Assembly (NCBI GenBank): GCA_031269635.1
Contig: JAISYY010000340.1
Span: 1-15,716 of the forward strand
Length of the DNA stretch: 15,716 nucleotides
Direction of reading: 5' to 3'
From: Tannerella sp.
GTDB taxonomy: Bacteria > Bacteroidota > Bacteroidia > Bacteroidales > Tannerellaceae
The translations under genes and the position numbers were made by a program. Below the pieces are notes generated by a model. It did not search any database and was not told where the DNA came from. It saw only the letters and a program-made list of their open reading frames with translations. This document shows, piece after piece, positions 1-8,184 of this stretch; position 1 is the stretch's first letter; the number at the start of each line of letters is the position of its first letter.

Positions 1-54
1 ACCTGGGAAAAATTAGACTATGTAAGTAAAATCAAAGAAGCGTTCGGATTGTAA
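1..54 (+). CDS. C-terminal end of an unidentified protein (partial)
   Basis: Frame 1 is open from the window edge to a TAA at 52-54 and encodes TWEKLDYVSKIKEAFGL. A strong hairpin terminator follows 22 bases later, which supports this being a true gene end. Seventeen residues are too few to assign a family; the amphipathic, lysine-rich end suits a soluble enzyme, but that is only an impression. The gene converges on the fimbrillin-like gene. Confidence 0.6.
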   Translation, partial: TWEKLDYVSKIKEAFGL

Positions 55-76
55 CCACCGGATGTTCATAAAAACG

Positions 77-110
77 AAAAAAGCAGGTATCTCACGATAG
101 CTGCTTTTTT
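77..110. terminator. Bidirectional Rho-independent terminator
   Basis: AAAAAAGCAG (77-86) and CTGCTTTTTT (101-110) are perfect inverted repeats. Inside them, after one G-G mismatch, TATC (88-91) pairs with GATA (96-99), leaving the tetraloop TCAC. A T tract follows the stem on both strands, so it can end the plus-strand gene finishing at 54 and the minus-strand gene finishing at 168. Confidence 0.8.
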
Positions 111-112
111 GT

Positions 113-130
113 TTACCGGTTATCCGGTAA
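113..130. repeat. Small perfect hairpin between convergent genes
   Basis: TTACCGG (113-119) and CCGGTAA (124-130) form a perfect 7-bp stem with a TTAT loop. It lies between the minus-strand stop at 168 and the main terminator at 77-110. It has no T tract of its own, so it may be a secondary 3'-end structure for the minus-strand transcript. Confidence 0.5.
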
Positions 131-167
131 TAATATTGTAATAATGAATAATGAAACTTCTTTTTTA

Positions 168-2957
168 TTATAGAGTTACTTCCCTAACACATCTTACGCG
201 GAGAAGCCGTGACTTATGCTGGTGAGGCGTATTTCCCGAAGCTCCCGGAGTTGTTCTGCTTCCGCTTCCGAATATTGTCCAGGCGTTTGTCCAGATGTTT
301 GTTCCGGTCGCCGTTTCCGTTTCCTTAGCGCTTGTCGCACTCCAATAGTAATCATTTGCAAGTAATGTGAAAGCGAGGAATTCTTTTTTTATTTCATTTT
401 GTAATATCCATATCGCCTGCAATTCGCGTTGCGTCGGGAGTCTCCAGTAGGAGCCTACTCCTCCTTCGGAATAATCATCGCATGCATTTATATTCCATTC
501 TACTCCTGATTCGTGATCATTAACCGCTATGCGAAGCGTTTTGTATAAAGTCTTATTATTGTCGGAGAGTTCGTCTCCGCCTCCCTTGCCTCCAGATGTT
601 TTAGATGTTGTAGTATAACTGTCTTCCGGCATTCCGCCATTTCCGAAATTTACAACCGGGAAAGAGGATGCTGATATCATGCTGTTGGCGCTGGCGCCAT
701 CACGTACGCAACGCACCCACGATTTAGTTACTCTTTTGTAGTGACCTACATTGCCAAATTGGAAGTTCATGTATTGGGCCTCCTTTGCATAATCAATATT
801 ATCTGTGGAACTCCAGAAAACGTCGGCAGGCGTAAGTATGCTGCTATTGTCTTTTCTCTTGAAGTTTGATGTCGCTTTGTCTTTATAGGAAGTGTAAGAT
901 AACCACATACCCATCAATTGAGCTTGCGACGGCAAATACCATTTTAAGTCACTACTGGAGGGGGTTGTAATCCTGTTTTTATATGCACAGTAATTAATGG
1001 CCTGGTATATTGCCTCTTGATAGTTGAAATTGGCATTGTAGTTTGTCCCGTCATATGAGGAAATTGCAGTCATGCGTCCGTTATAGATTGCATTGTTGGT
1101 TATGTATGAGTCATTTTCCGTTTTTATATATTGGGGCATCGTATTAAACTCGTAGAGTTGTTCCGTATATAACATAGCGCTGTATATGCTGTCATCTGTA
1201 ACACTATTAACGTATCCGAATCTTCCTACCGGTATGGCCGGTAATTGTGATATCCTGATTTTCTTTTCGCTGCCGCTGCCGGTTGTTACAGTAACACTTC
1301 CTGTCCGGATAGAGCCTGTCAGGTTTTCGTCCAGGTGCAGGTACAATTTAGTAGCGGCGCCGTTATAAGACTCCAGCATACCCGAATATGTTCTACTCTG
1401 CGATATTTTCAGCCATTCGGTATTATCGCCCGGATCTCTGTAAACATTTGCACTTGTGTATGTTGTGTCTATTCCCAAAAGGTTGTCTCCAACAATAAAG
1501 TGGGCATCTAAAATTTTTACTGCGGGGAACGTCAGGTATTTCACAATATTTCCGGCCTTCATGCGTATTTTACCACTGAAATTAACTGTCGGGAATCCCG
1601 GAAAATCCTCCGGATCCACTTTGAACCCGAAACTTCCGCAATGTTGCTGATCTAATAGAATCTGGCCGCTTTTAAAACCTTCGGGAGCCAGTCCATTGTT
1701 TATGTCAATACCAACAGGGAGTATATCAAAACCGATAACCTTCGGATTACTGTTATTAAATTCATCAAAATCAAAATATACAGCCTGCGCATCCGTGCAG
1801 AAGTTGATAATTGCCTCTCCGTTTGGTTCGAACACAATCTCCGATTTATCCACGGTGAGGTATGTACCGTAAATATTTCCGTCCACATTTACGTCATCCC
1901 ATGGCAGTACGCTTACGGTTATTACCGGATCAAGACTTTGTCCGCGTACCTTTATATCTAATGTATAGATATAATTTCTTTTTAAAGTGTAACTTGAATT
2001 TGTATATAAATCATACGTACGCTCGATCGTTTTTGCCCCTTCCGTAAGGGAACTTGTGGGAATCCTCACTTTTACTTTAGTCTTTGTATCATCATTATAA
2101 TTAGCTAAAGACCGGTCATTCTCATATACATAAAAAGAATCTATTTGTCCTCCTGATCCTGCCGGGATATTAAACGATGGGGAGCGGCGTAATGCTGTAG
2201 ATCCGCGTTCCGGATAATTAATGTACGCGAATCCGGCTTGTCCGGAGGCTACATCCGTTCCCGGAAACAATGACGTCTGGTTTGCTACCTTCAGCACCTG
2301 TATTTTGACATTGTCATAGTCGATTACCAAATCCGAAGGCAAAAAAACGGTGTTTTTCGATATATTTACACGAACTTTTGCCACATCACGCTCCAATTGT
2401 ACCGTGCCTTCATAGGCGGCACCAGCACTGTTATATGAAAGCGGGGTTTTAGTTTCCCCACTCATAAAAAATGAAGTTGCCGCAGTTCCCAAAGGAAGGG
2501 GTATTTCTTCGCCTTCGCCTATGATTTTTACGGTTTTACGGTTTGCGTAAACTTTTGCGGTAAGTGCTCCGGTTGCTGCGATATTGTCAACTTCATAGCC
2601 GACCGTGAGGATCGAATCATTCGGATCATTCGGACCCGTTTTCTTCAAGTCATCACCGGAAAACTTGCTTTCTTTTATCGGGGTAGAACCTCCCTGATAT
2701 AAATCCACATATAACGTATCAAGAAAATTTTCATTTATGGAAGCATCCGTATCGGCATACGTAGATATACTTCCTGTGGGGACAAGAATCTTTAAAGAGA
2801 TATTTCCCACTCCTTTTAGCACAGGGCCTCCAGGCTCTGTGCCGGGATTGGGATCAATGCGTTCATTCGTGCATGTACATAATAATAATGCCATACCGAA
2901 TAAAAACAAGGATGCTATACGTTGTTTCATTTTCATTCTATATGTTTTCATTTTCAT
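168..2957 (-). CDS. Fimbrillin-like surface lipoprotein with BACON-like region and two DUF1566-like repeats
   Basis: A 929-residue protein with a lipoprotein signal: basic start, hydrophobic core at about residues 14-26, then Cys27 or Cys29 as the lipidated residue (LLLCTC). Residues about 50-360 resemble Bacteroidetes fimbrillin/Mfa-like domains and end in the typical VSVLPWDDV segment (348-356). Residues about 484-572 end in a BACON-like strand (VTVTTGSGSEKKIRISQLP). Two DUF1566-like modules follow. The first, about 642-754, has YLPSQAQL (674-681), a WSS motif and WVRCVRDG. The second, about 825-927, has WRLPTQREL (838-846), a WSA motif and VRCVREV. By family knowledge such proteins sit on the outer membrane as fimbrial tip or anchor subunits or adhesins; the exact role is inferred. 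The start is ambiguous because ATG occurs at residues 1, 3, 8 and 10; a start at residue 10 would give the most typical signal peptide. No fimbrial partner genes are visible in the window. Confidence 0.8.
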   Translation of the reverse strand: MKMKTYRMKMKQRIASLFLFGMALLLCTCTNERIDPNPGTEPGGPVLKGVGNISLKILVPTGSISTYADTDASINENFLDTLYVDLYQGGSTPIKESKFSGDDLKKTGPNDPNDSILTVGYEVDNIAATGALTAKVYANRKTVKIIGEGEEIPLPLGTAATSFFMSGETKTPLSYNSAGAAYEGTVQLERDVAKVRVNISKNTVFLPSDLVIDYDNVKIQVLKVANQTSLFPGTDVASGQAGFAYINYPERGSTALRRSPSFNIPAGSGGQIDSFYVYENDRSLANYNDDTKTKVKVRIPTSSLTEGAKTIERTYDLYTNSSYTLKRNYIYTLDIKVRGQSLDPVITVSVLPWDDVNVDGNIYGTYLTVDKSEIVFEPNGEAIINFCTDAQAVYFDFDEFNNSNPKVIGFDILPVGIDINNGLAPEGFKSGQILLDQQHCGSFGFKVDPEDFPGFPTVNFSGKIRMKAGNIVKYLTFPAVKILDAHFIVGDNLLGIDTTYTSANVYRDPGDNTEWLKISQSRTYSGMLESYNGAATKLYLHLDENLTGSIRTGSVTVTTGSGSEKKIRISQLPAIPVGRFGYVNSVTDDSIYSAMLYTEQLYEFNTMPQYIKTENDSYITNNAIYNGRMTAISSYDGTNYNANFNYQEAIYQAINYCAYKNRITTPSSSDLKWYLPSQAQLMGMWLSYTSYKDKATSNFKRKDNSSILTPADVFWSSTDNIDYAKEAQYMNFQFGNVGHYKRVTKSWVRCVRDGASANSMISASSFPVVNFGNGGMPEDSYTTTSKTSGGKGGGDELSDNNKTLYKTLRIAVNDHESGVEWNINACDDYSEGGVGSYWRLPTQRELQAIWILQNEIKKEFLAFTLLANDYYWSATSAKETETATGTNIWTNAWTIFGSGSRTTPGASGNTPHQHKSRLLRVRCVREVTL

Positions 2958-3258
2958 TTTTTACTATCATCACTAATGTAATGTTTTAATTTTATATATA
3001 CAAGTCGCATATTTTTTTCTTTGAACTAAATTATATCACAAAGTCGACTGCAAAAGTAGGTATTTATAAATACATATTTACTATACAAACCTATATAAGT
3101 ACAACAACTCGTCTCGCTAAATTCATCAAATTTTCTCTACACGTCTATACAATTTTCCCTTTTATTTTCTAATAAGCTCATAATCACATTGTTTCTATCG
3201 AGTTGATTTTGTTTGCAAATGCTGATAATTATTGATTAAAATTCGTTTATCATTCTCT
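2958..3258. other. AT-rich intergenic spacer, 301 bp
   Basis: This lies between the end of mlaF and the start of the fimbrillin-like gene, both on the minus strand. It is very AT-rich and holds one recognisable promoter core (3051-3058). I found no convincing gene, RNA or T-tailed hairpin in it, so the 3' end of the mlaF transcript is not explained by a visible intrinsic terminator. Confidence 0.6.
3051..3058 (-). promoter_or_regulatory. Bacteroidetes -7 promoter element for the fimbrillin-like gene
   Basis: On the minus strand this reads TACTTTTG, matching the Bacteroidetes -7 consensus TAnnTTTG. The nearest upstream TTTG (3086-3089) is about 27 bases away, longer than the usual 19-21, so the -33 element is uncertain. 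Transcription would begin near 3044, giving a leader of about 85 bases. Confidence 0.5.
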
Positions 3259-4020
3259 TTACATTTTCGCTTCTACCTCTTTTGCTTTACGAAGAAGGTC
3301 GGAGGCAAAGATAAAATCTGCCAAAGATTTGTTCTCCGAACGGATAACCTGCTCTTTAGTGCCGCTCCATTCATTGATTCCGTCCTTGATAAAAATGATA
3401 TTCTCACCAATATTTATCACCGAATTCATATCGTGTGTGTTGATAACGGTCGTCATACCGTATTCTTTCGTAATGCTATGGATCAGGTCGTCTATGATAA
3501 GGGCGGTTTTCGGATCCAGTCCCGAGTTCGGTTCGTCACAGAACAGGTATCTGGGCTGTAACGCTATGGCGCGTGCAATGGCTGCCCGCTTCATCATGCC
3601 GCCGCTTATTTCCGACGGGTATAAATCGTATGTTCCGGACAAATCGACCCTTTCCAAACAGGAAACAGCCCGTTTCCTGCGCCCCCGTAAGGTTTCTTTT
3701 GAAAACATATCCAGCGGGAACATTACATTTTCCAGTACGGTCATGCTGTCGAACAGGGCGGAACCCTGGAATAACAGCCCCATTTCACGCCGCAGAAGAA
3801 GAATCTCATGCTTGTTCATCTTCAGTATATTCCGTCCGTCGAAGATGATTTCTCCGGCGTCCGGTTTTATCAGGCCAATCACGTTTTTCAGCAGAACCGT
3901 TTTTCCCGACCCGCTTCGCCCTATAATGAGGTTTGTCTTCCCGGTTTCAAAAACCGTGCTGACGTCATTAATAACGATTCTCCCGTCGAACGACTTTATC
4001 AGATGTTTTACTTCAACCAT
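3259..4020 (-). CDS. mlaF: MlaF-type ABC transporter ATP-binding protein
   Basis: A 253-residue ABC ATPase with all key motifs: Walker A GRSGSGKT (34-41), Q-loop Gln85, signature ISGGMMKR (138-145), Walker B YLFCDEP (158-164), D-loop SGLDP (166-170) and switch His196 (NTHDM). The SGGMMKR signature and the EPNSGLDP stretch are typical of the MlaF/Ttg2A group, which powers phospholipid transport between inner and outer membranes together with MlaE. It lies one base downstream of mlaE and is the last gene of the eight-gene operon. No MlaD (MCE) or MlaB gene follows; the next gene is a fimbrillin-like lipoprotein. In Bacteroidetes the MCE subunit may be encoded elsewhere (inference). Confidence 0.9.
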   Translation of the reverse strand: MVEVKHLIKSFDGRIVINDVSTVFETGKTNLIIGRSGSGKTVLLKNVIGLIKPDAGEIIFDGRNILKMNKHEILLLRREMGLLFQGSALFDSMTVLENVMFPLDMFSKETLRGRRKRAVSCLERVDLSGTYDLYPSEISGGMMKRAAIARAIALQPRYLFCDEPNSGLDPKTALIIDDLIHSITKEYGMTTVINTHDMNSVINIGENIIFIKDGINEWSGTKEQVIRSENKSLADFIFASDLLRKAKEVEAKM

Positions 4021-4021
4021 A

Positions 4022-4765
4022 TTAAGTCAACATTATATGTGTTAATAAAACATCGGCCATCAGGATCATAATGCTGCTCATAACGACGGCATTCGTGCTT
4101 GCTTTGCCTACCATTAGCGATCCGCCTTTTACCGTATATCCGAAAAAAGACGCGATGGATGATATAATGAATGCATAAACGATGGATTTTATGATCGAAT
4201 ATGTGATGTAATACGAATTGAAGTAATACTGAAGCCCGAACTCAAAAGACGAAGGCGTCATCCCTCCTCCCGTATAACTTGCCGCTATGCCTCCGGCAAG
4301 CCCGGTAGTCATACTGAATATGACCAGTACGGGTATAAAAATCATCAGTCCTGCGATTTTAGGCAGGATAAGAAAGTTCGCGGAATTGACGCCCATCATC
4401 TCCATGGCGTCGATCTGCTCGGTGACGCGCATCGTGCCGATCTCGGACGCGATGTTACTGCCGACCTTGCCCGCAAGGATGAGGCACATGATCGAAGAAG
4501 AAAATTCCAGCAGGATGATCTCTCGCGTTGTATAGCCTATGGTAAACATGGGGATAAGGGGCGAGCTTATGTTCAGCGATATCTGGATGGCGATTACGGT
4601 TCCTATAAAAATGGATATGACAATAACAATCCAGACAGAATCTACGCCGAGCTTGTAAATCTCTTTCACTAACTGTTTGAAAAACATATTCCATCGCGTA
4701 GGTATGGCAATGGCCTTCTTCATAAGAAGTACATAATCCCCTAATTGATGCAACGCTTTTATCAT
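4022..4765 (-). CDS. mlaE: MlaE-family lipid ABC transporter permease
   Basis: A 247-residue membrane protein of the MlaE/YrbE family. Hydrophobic segments lie at about 44-64, 85-105, 132-165, 190-212 and 225-245. The family signature EIGTMRVTEQIDAMEMMGV is at 108-126, and a GKVGSNIASE stretch (99-108) precedes it. It forms the inner-membrane channel of the Mla/MCE phospholipid transporter and pairs with the ATPase encoded one base downstream, so the two are surely cotranslated. It starts 18 bases after the rseP stop. Length is normal for the family. Confidence 0.9.
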   Translation of the reverse strand: MIKALHQLGDYVLLMKKAIAIPTRWNMFFKQLVKEIYKLGVDSVWIVIVISIFIGTVIAIQISLNISSPLIPMFTIGYTTREIILLEFSSSIMCLILAGKVGSNIASEIGTMRVTEQIDAMEMMGVNSANFLILPKIAGLMIFIPVLVIFSMTTGLAGGIAASYTGGGMTPSSFEFGLQYYFNSYYITYSIIKSIVYAFIISSIASFFGYTVKGGSLMVGKASTNAVVMSSIMILMADVLLTHIMLT

Positions 4766-4783
4766 AATAATCCTTTCTATTTA

Positions 4784-6106
4784 TTAGCGGGAGAAAAATC
4801 TTAGTAAATCATTCCCGTTTGCAAAGATAAGCAAAGAAAATAATATAATCATACCTGTGATCTGGGCGTATTCGAGAAATTTATCTCCCGGTTTGCGTCT
4901 TGTGACGACTTCGTAGAGCAGGAACATCACGTGTCCACCGTCGAGGGCGGGGATGGGAAGGATGTTCATGAAGGCAAGTATGATTGACAGGAATGCCGTG
5001 CGTTCCCAGAACATGCGCCAGTTCCAGGAGGCCGGGAACAGGTTGCCGATAGCGCCGAATCCGCCGACGCTTTTTGCGCCTTCTTTTGTGAATACATATT
5101 TCATGTCGTTCACGTAACCCTTGAGCGTGTTGACGCCCAATCTTATCCCTGCGGGGAATGATCCGAAGAAATTATATTTTACGGTAACCGTCTCGTAGAT
5201 TGCGAGAGGTCTGTTGAGTAATTGTATTCCAAGAAATCCCAGCGAGTCGATCGGGGCGTTTACCGAAAGCGGTTGTCCGTTGCGCAAGATGTCTATCCGT
5301 ACGGTTGTCCCCCGGTTGGCATACAATTCATTTGTAACATCCGATACCACGGGGGCGCTCACTCCATTAATACCCGTTATCCGGTCGTCTTTTTTTAGCC
5401 CCGCTTCGATTGCCGCTTGCGATTGCACACCGGCGATGATCGCCGGAAAACGATAGTAGGCAAAGCCTTCCTTGTCCCGGAGAATCCGTTGCATCATATC
5501 TTCGGGAATGGCGATAGCGACGTTCTTCCCGTCCCGGAGGACGGTTACCGTACGTGCGTTTACGACCTGGCGCAAACAGTTTTCGTCAAAACGTTCGAGC
5601 GTTGCCGTGTCGGCTTTCAATAAAATGTCACCGTCCTGAAACCCGATGTTTTTGAACGTATTGCTATATTCCATGCCGCATGTCACGTTCTTCAGCGGGA
5701 TGTAGGTGTCGCCCCAGTAAAATAATACCATTGAATAGATGAATAGGGCGAGCAAAAAGTTAAAAATCACTCCCGCCGTCATGATGAGCAGCCGTTGACC
5801 CGCAGGTTTGGAGCGAAATTCGTACGGTTGGGGCGGTTGCGCCATTTGCTCTTTGTCCATAGACTCGTCTATCATGCCGGATATCTTGCAGTATCCGCCA
5901 AGCGGCAACCAGCCGAGGCCATATTCCGTTTCGCTGCTTTTAGGTTTGAATTTGAACAGCGAAAACCAGGGGTCGAAGAATAGATAAAATTTTTCAACCC
6001 GCACCTTAAACAGGCGGGCGAAGATGAAATGTCCAAATTCATGAATGAGTACTAATAAGGAGAGGCTGAAAATCAGCTGTACGGCTTTTATTAAAAATGT
6101 TTCCAT
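4784..6106 (-). CDS. rseP: RIP metalloprotease RseP (site-2 protease)
   Basis: A 440-residue intramembrane zinc protease. The catalytic HEFGH is at 22-26 in the first membrane helix (zinc ligands His22 and His26, Glu23 catalytic). The second conserved motif, NILPIPALDGGH (381-392), brings the third ligand Asp389. Two PDZ-like regions lie at about 140-200 and 222-300; the second has the loop AGLKKDDRITGINGV. Further helices are near 105-130, 370-400 and 415-432. The family cuts membrane-anchored anti-sigma factors and signal-peptide remnants. The gene lies 8 bases after dxr, a conserved neighbour in Bacteroidetes. No anti-sigma substrate is encoded here, so its target cannot be read from context. 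Confidence 0.93.
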   Translation of the reverse strand: METFLIKAVQLIFSLSLLVLIHEFGHFIFARLFKVRVEKFYLFFDPWFSLFKFKPKSSETEYGLGWLPLGGYCKISGMIDESMDKEQMAQPPQPYEFRSKPAGQRLLIMTAGVIFNFLLALFIYSMVLFYWGDTYIPLKNVTCGMEYSNTFKNIGFQDGDILLKADTATLERFDENCLRQVVNARTVTVLRDGKNVAIAIPEDMMQRILRDKEGFAYYRFPAIIAGVQSQAAIEAGLKKDDRITGINGVSAPVVSDVTNELYANRGTTVRIDILRNGQPLSVNAPIDSLGFLGIQLLNRPLAIYETVTVKYNFFGSFPAGIRLGVNTLKGYVNDMKYVFTKEGAKSVGGFGAIGNLFPASWNWRMFWERTAFLSIILAFMNILPIPALDGGHVMFLLYEVVTRRKPGDKFLEYAQITGMIILFSLLIFANGNDLLRFFSR

Positions 6107-6114
6107 ATTTTCTG

Positions 6115-7284
6115 TTAATTTGTAAATTTGTTTTTCGTTATAAGTTCTTCTGCGATACGGCGGGCTTCCGTGTCGGTACGGACATAATCCTCATAAACGG
6201 GATTCACCGTGAAGGACGATTTTGTCATCGTTTGTTCAATGATATCGCTCATCTGCAGGAAGCCTGTTTTGCCCTGAAGAAAAGCGGATACGACGATTTC
6301 GTTTGCGGCATTCAGGATGCACGGCATGTTTCCTCCCTTGCGCACCGCCTCGAAAGCGAACGCCAGGTTACGGAATTTTTCCGTGTCGGGCCGCTCGAAA
6401 GTAAGCGACCGGCAGGAGAAAAAATCAAGTCTTTCGGACGGGCTTTTGAGCCGTTTCGGATATGAGAAGGCATACGATATGGGAAGTTTCATGTCGGGAA
6501 TGCCTAACTGCGCCATAATCGCGCCGTCTTCAAACTGAACCATGGAGTGTATGATGGATTGCGGATGAACGACGATTTCGATCTGTTCCGGTTGAACATC
6601 GAAAAGCCATTTGGCTTCAATCATTTCAAAGCCTTTATTCATCAGCGATGCCGAATCGATCGTCACCTTAGCGCCCATGTTCCAGTTCGGATGCCGGAGC
6701 GCTTCTTCTTTTGTCGCCGTTGCAAGTTCCGCTTTCGTCCGGTTAAAGAACGGGCCGCCCGAAGCGGTAAGGAGAATTTTTTCTACCGGGTTGCGCCATT
6801 CGCCGTTGAGGCACTGGAAAATGGCCGAATGTTCGGAATCGACCGGTATGATGGGGGTCTGCCTTTCTTTTGCAAGATTTGTTACCAGCTCGCCGGCCAC
6901 GACTAACGTCTCTTTGTTGGCAAGCGCGATGGCTTTGCCCGCTTTGACCGCTTCGATAGTGGGACGGAGTCCGGAGTAACCGACCATGGCCGTCAGTACC
7001 ATGTCAATCGGCTCTGCGGTGACAACTTGGGCGATAGCGTCCGCTCCCGCCCATACTTTTACCGGGAGATCTTCGAGCGCCTCCTTTACTTCGGGATATT
7101 TTTTCTCATTAGCAATGACTACCGTATCGGGCATGTACCTGTGCGCCTGTTCGATCAGCCGTTCGGCGTTGTCGTTGGCCGTCAATGCGTACACCTCGAA
7201 TAAATCCCGGTGTGCGCTTACTACCTCTAACGCCTGTGTGCCTATCGAACCTGTAGAACCTAATATAGCTAACTGTCTTGCCAT
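6115..7284 (-). CDS. dxr: 1-deoxy-D-xylulose 5-phosphate reductoisomerase
   Basis: A 389-residue enzyme of full family length that catalyses the second step of the MEP isoprenoid pathway: DXP plus NADPH to 2-C-methylerythritol 4-phosphate. The NADPH-binding GSTGSIG is at 9-15 and ANKE at 122-125. The metal-binding VDSEHSAIFQ segment is at 148-157 (Asp149, Glu151). The flexible-loop and substrate motifs SGGPF (175-179), HPNWNMG (198-204) and NKGFE (216-220) are all present. It lies 16 bases downstream of the M23 peptidase gene and 8 bases upstream of rseP. Products of the pathway feed undecaprenyl-phosphate for the wall synthesis begun by MurA in the same operon. Confidence 0.96.
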   Translation of the reverse strand: MARQLAILGSTGSIGTQALEVVSAHRDLFEVYALTANDNAERLIEQAHRYMPDTVVIANEKKYPEVKEALEDLPVKVWAGADAIAQVVTAEPIDMVLTAMVGYSGLRPTIEAVKAGKAIALANKETLVVAGELVTNLAKERQTPIIPVDSEHSAIFQCLNGEWRNPVEKILLTASGGPFFNRTKAELATATKEEALRHPNWNMGAKVTIDSASLMNKGFEMIEAKWLFDVQPEQIEIVVHPQSIIHSMVQFEDGAIMAQLGIPDMKLPISYAFSYPKRLKSPSERLDFFSCRSLTFERPDTEKFRNLAFAFEAVRKGGNMPCILNAANEIVVSAFLQGKTGFLQMSDIIEQTMTKSSFTVNPVYEDYVRTDTEARRIAEELITKNKFTN

Positions 7285-7300
7285 TTTACTGTTTCAAAAT

Positions 7301-8161
7301 TTAAAAAGCAATATACTTCTCGGGATTGACGGGCGTTCCTTTGTGCCACAGCTCGAAATGCAAGTGCGGTCCTGTCGACAGTTCGCCCGTATTTCCGACG
7401 ATAGCAATCGCTTCGCCGGTGATTACGCGGTCTCCAATCTCTTTTAAGAGTATATCGTTATGTTTATATATGGATATAAAATCATTTTTATGCTGCAAAG
7501 CGATCACATTTCCGTATTTGGGATCGAATCCCGTGTAGATAACGGTCCCTTCGAGTGAGGCAAGTACGTTTGCCCTGGGCGCGGATGTCAGGTCTATTCC
7601 GAAATGTCCTTTTTCTTCATCAAATGCCGAAGAAATGATGCCGTTCAGCGGCCGGTAGAAAAACATCTCCGTCTGGGGCGGATTGGGGTTCAGCGCCGTG
7701 AGGTTGTATTTTTCTTCTTCTTCAAATTTTCCGATGAACGCAGATTCCCGGTCACTGCGCGGGATATCGAAATCGGACGTACGGAACGGCGTCGTGTCGA
7801 TGTGCTGTATCGAGTCGATGCTGATATTCCCGGACAGGATGTCGGATATGTTTTTGATGTAATTGGACTGGGCGGCAAACTGTTCTTCCAGGGAATCCGC
7901 TCTTAATGCGTTCTCGAGGATCACTTTACGCACCTCGACATCCAGATATCCGGGCAGGTAGTTGTGTATAGGGGTCAGTATGATGATTACGGACGTAAGC
8001 GTTATCAGGATAAGGGCAAACACACCTATATAAACGAAAACCGACAGTTGGGACAGACGAACAGACCATACCTCCTCTAACGTAGATTCGTTGAAGAACA
8101 TGAACTTATACTTGAATCGTATACGTTTCCAGAATGACTTGTTTGGATATTTTCGTTTCAT
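7301..8161 (-). CDS. Membrane-anchored M23 (LytM-type) peptidase
   Basis: A 286-residue protein with a short basic cytoplasmic start, one membrane helix at about 41-63, a coiled or linker region at about 72-160, and a C-terminal M23 domain (about 167-284). The zinc ligands and catalytic residues of active lysostaphin-type peptidases are intact: His186 and Asp190 (GHFGID), His234 (YKH), and His266/His268 (GPHLHFE). It should therefore be an active endopeptidase that cuts peptidoglycan cross-bridges in the periplasm, not an EnvC/NlpD-like inactive activator; this follows from the residues, and the substrate is inferred. It lies 23 bases after rimM and is cotranscribed with murA. Confidence 0.9.
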   Translation of the reverse strand: MKRKYPNKSFWKRIRFKYKFMFFNESTLEEVWSVRLSQLSVFVYIGVFALILITLTSVIIILTPIHNYLPGYLDVEVRKVILENALRADSLEEQFAAQSNYIKNISDILSGNISIDSIQHIDTTPFRTSDFDIPRSDRESAFIGKFEEEEKYNLTALNPNPPQTEMFFYRPLNGIISSAFDEEKGHFGIDLTSAPRANVLASLEGTVIYTGFDPKYGNVIALQHKNDFISIYKHNDILLKEIGDRVITGEAIAIVGNTGELSTGPHLHFELWHKGTPVNPEKYIAF

Positions 8162-8184
8162 AAGTACTTTAACCGACCGCTATA

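Noticed and set aside
3180..3258. Terminator after mlaF
   Set aside because: The region has short AT-only dyads (such as ATAATTAT) but no stem with a GC core and T tract.
3329..4045. 238-codon plus-strand frame opposite mlaF
   Set aside because: mlaF has every ABC motif in order; the opposite frame shows no coherent domain.
6097..7447. Long plus-strand open frames (about 120-150 codons) antisense to dxr and the M23 gene
   Set aside because: They are shadows of well-supported minus-strand genes with clear motifs, and show no recognisable domain of their own.
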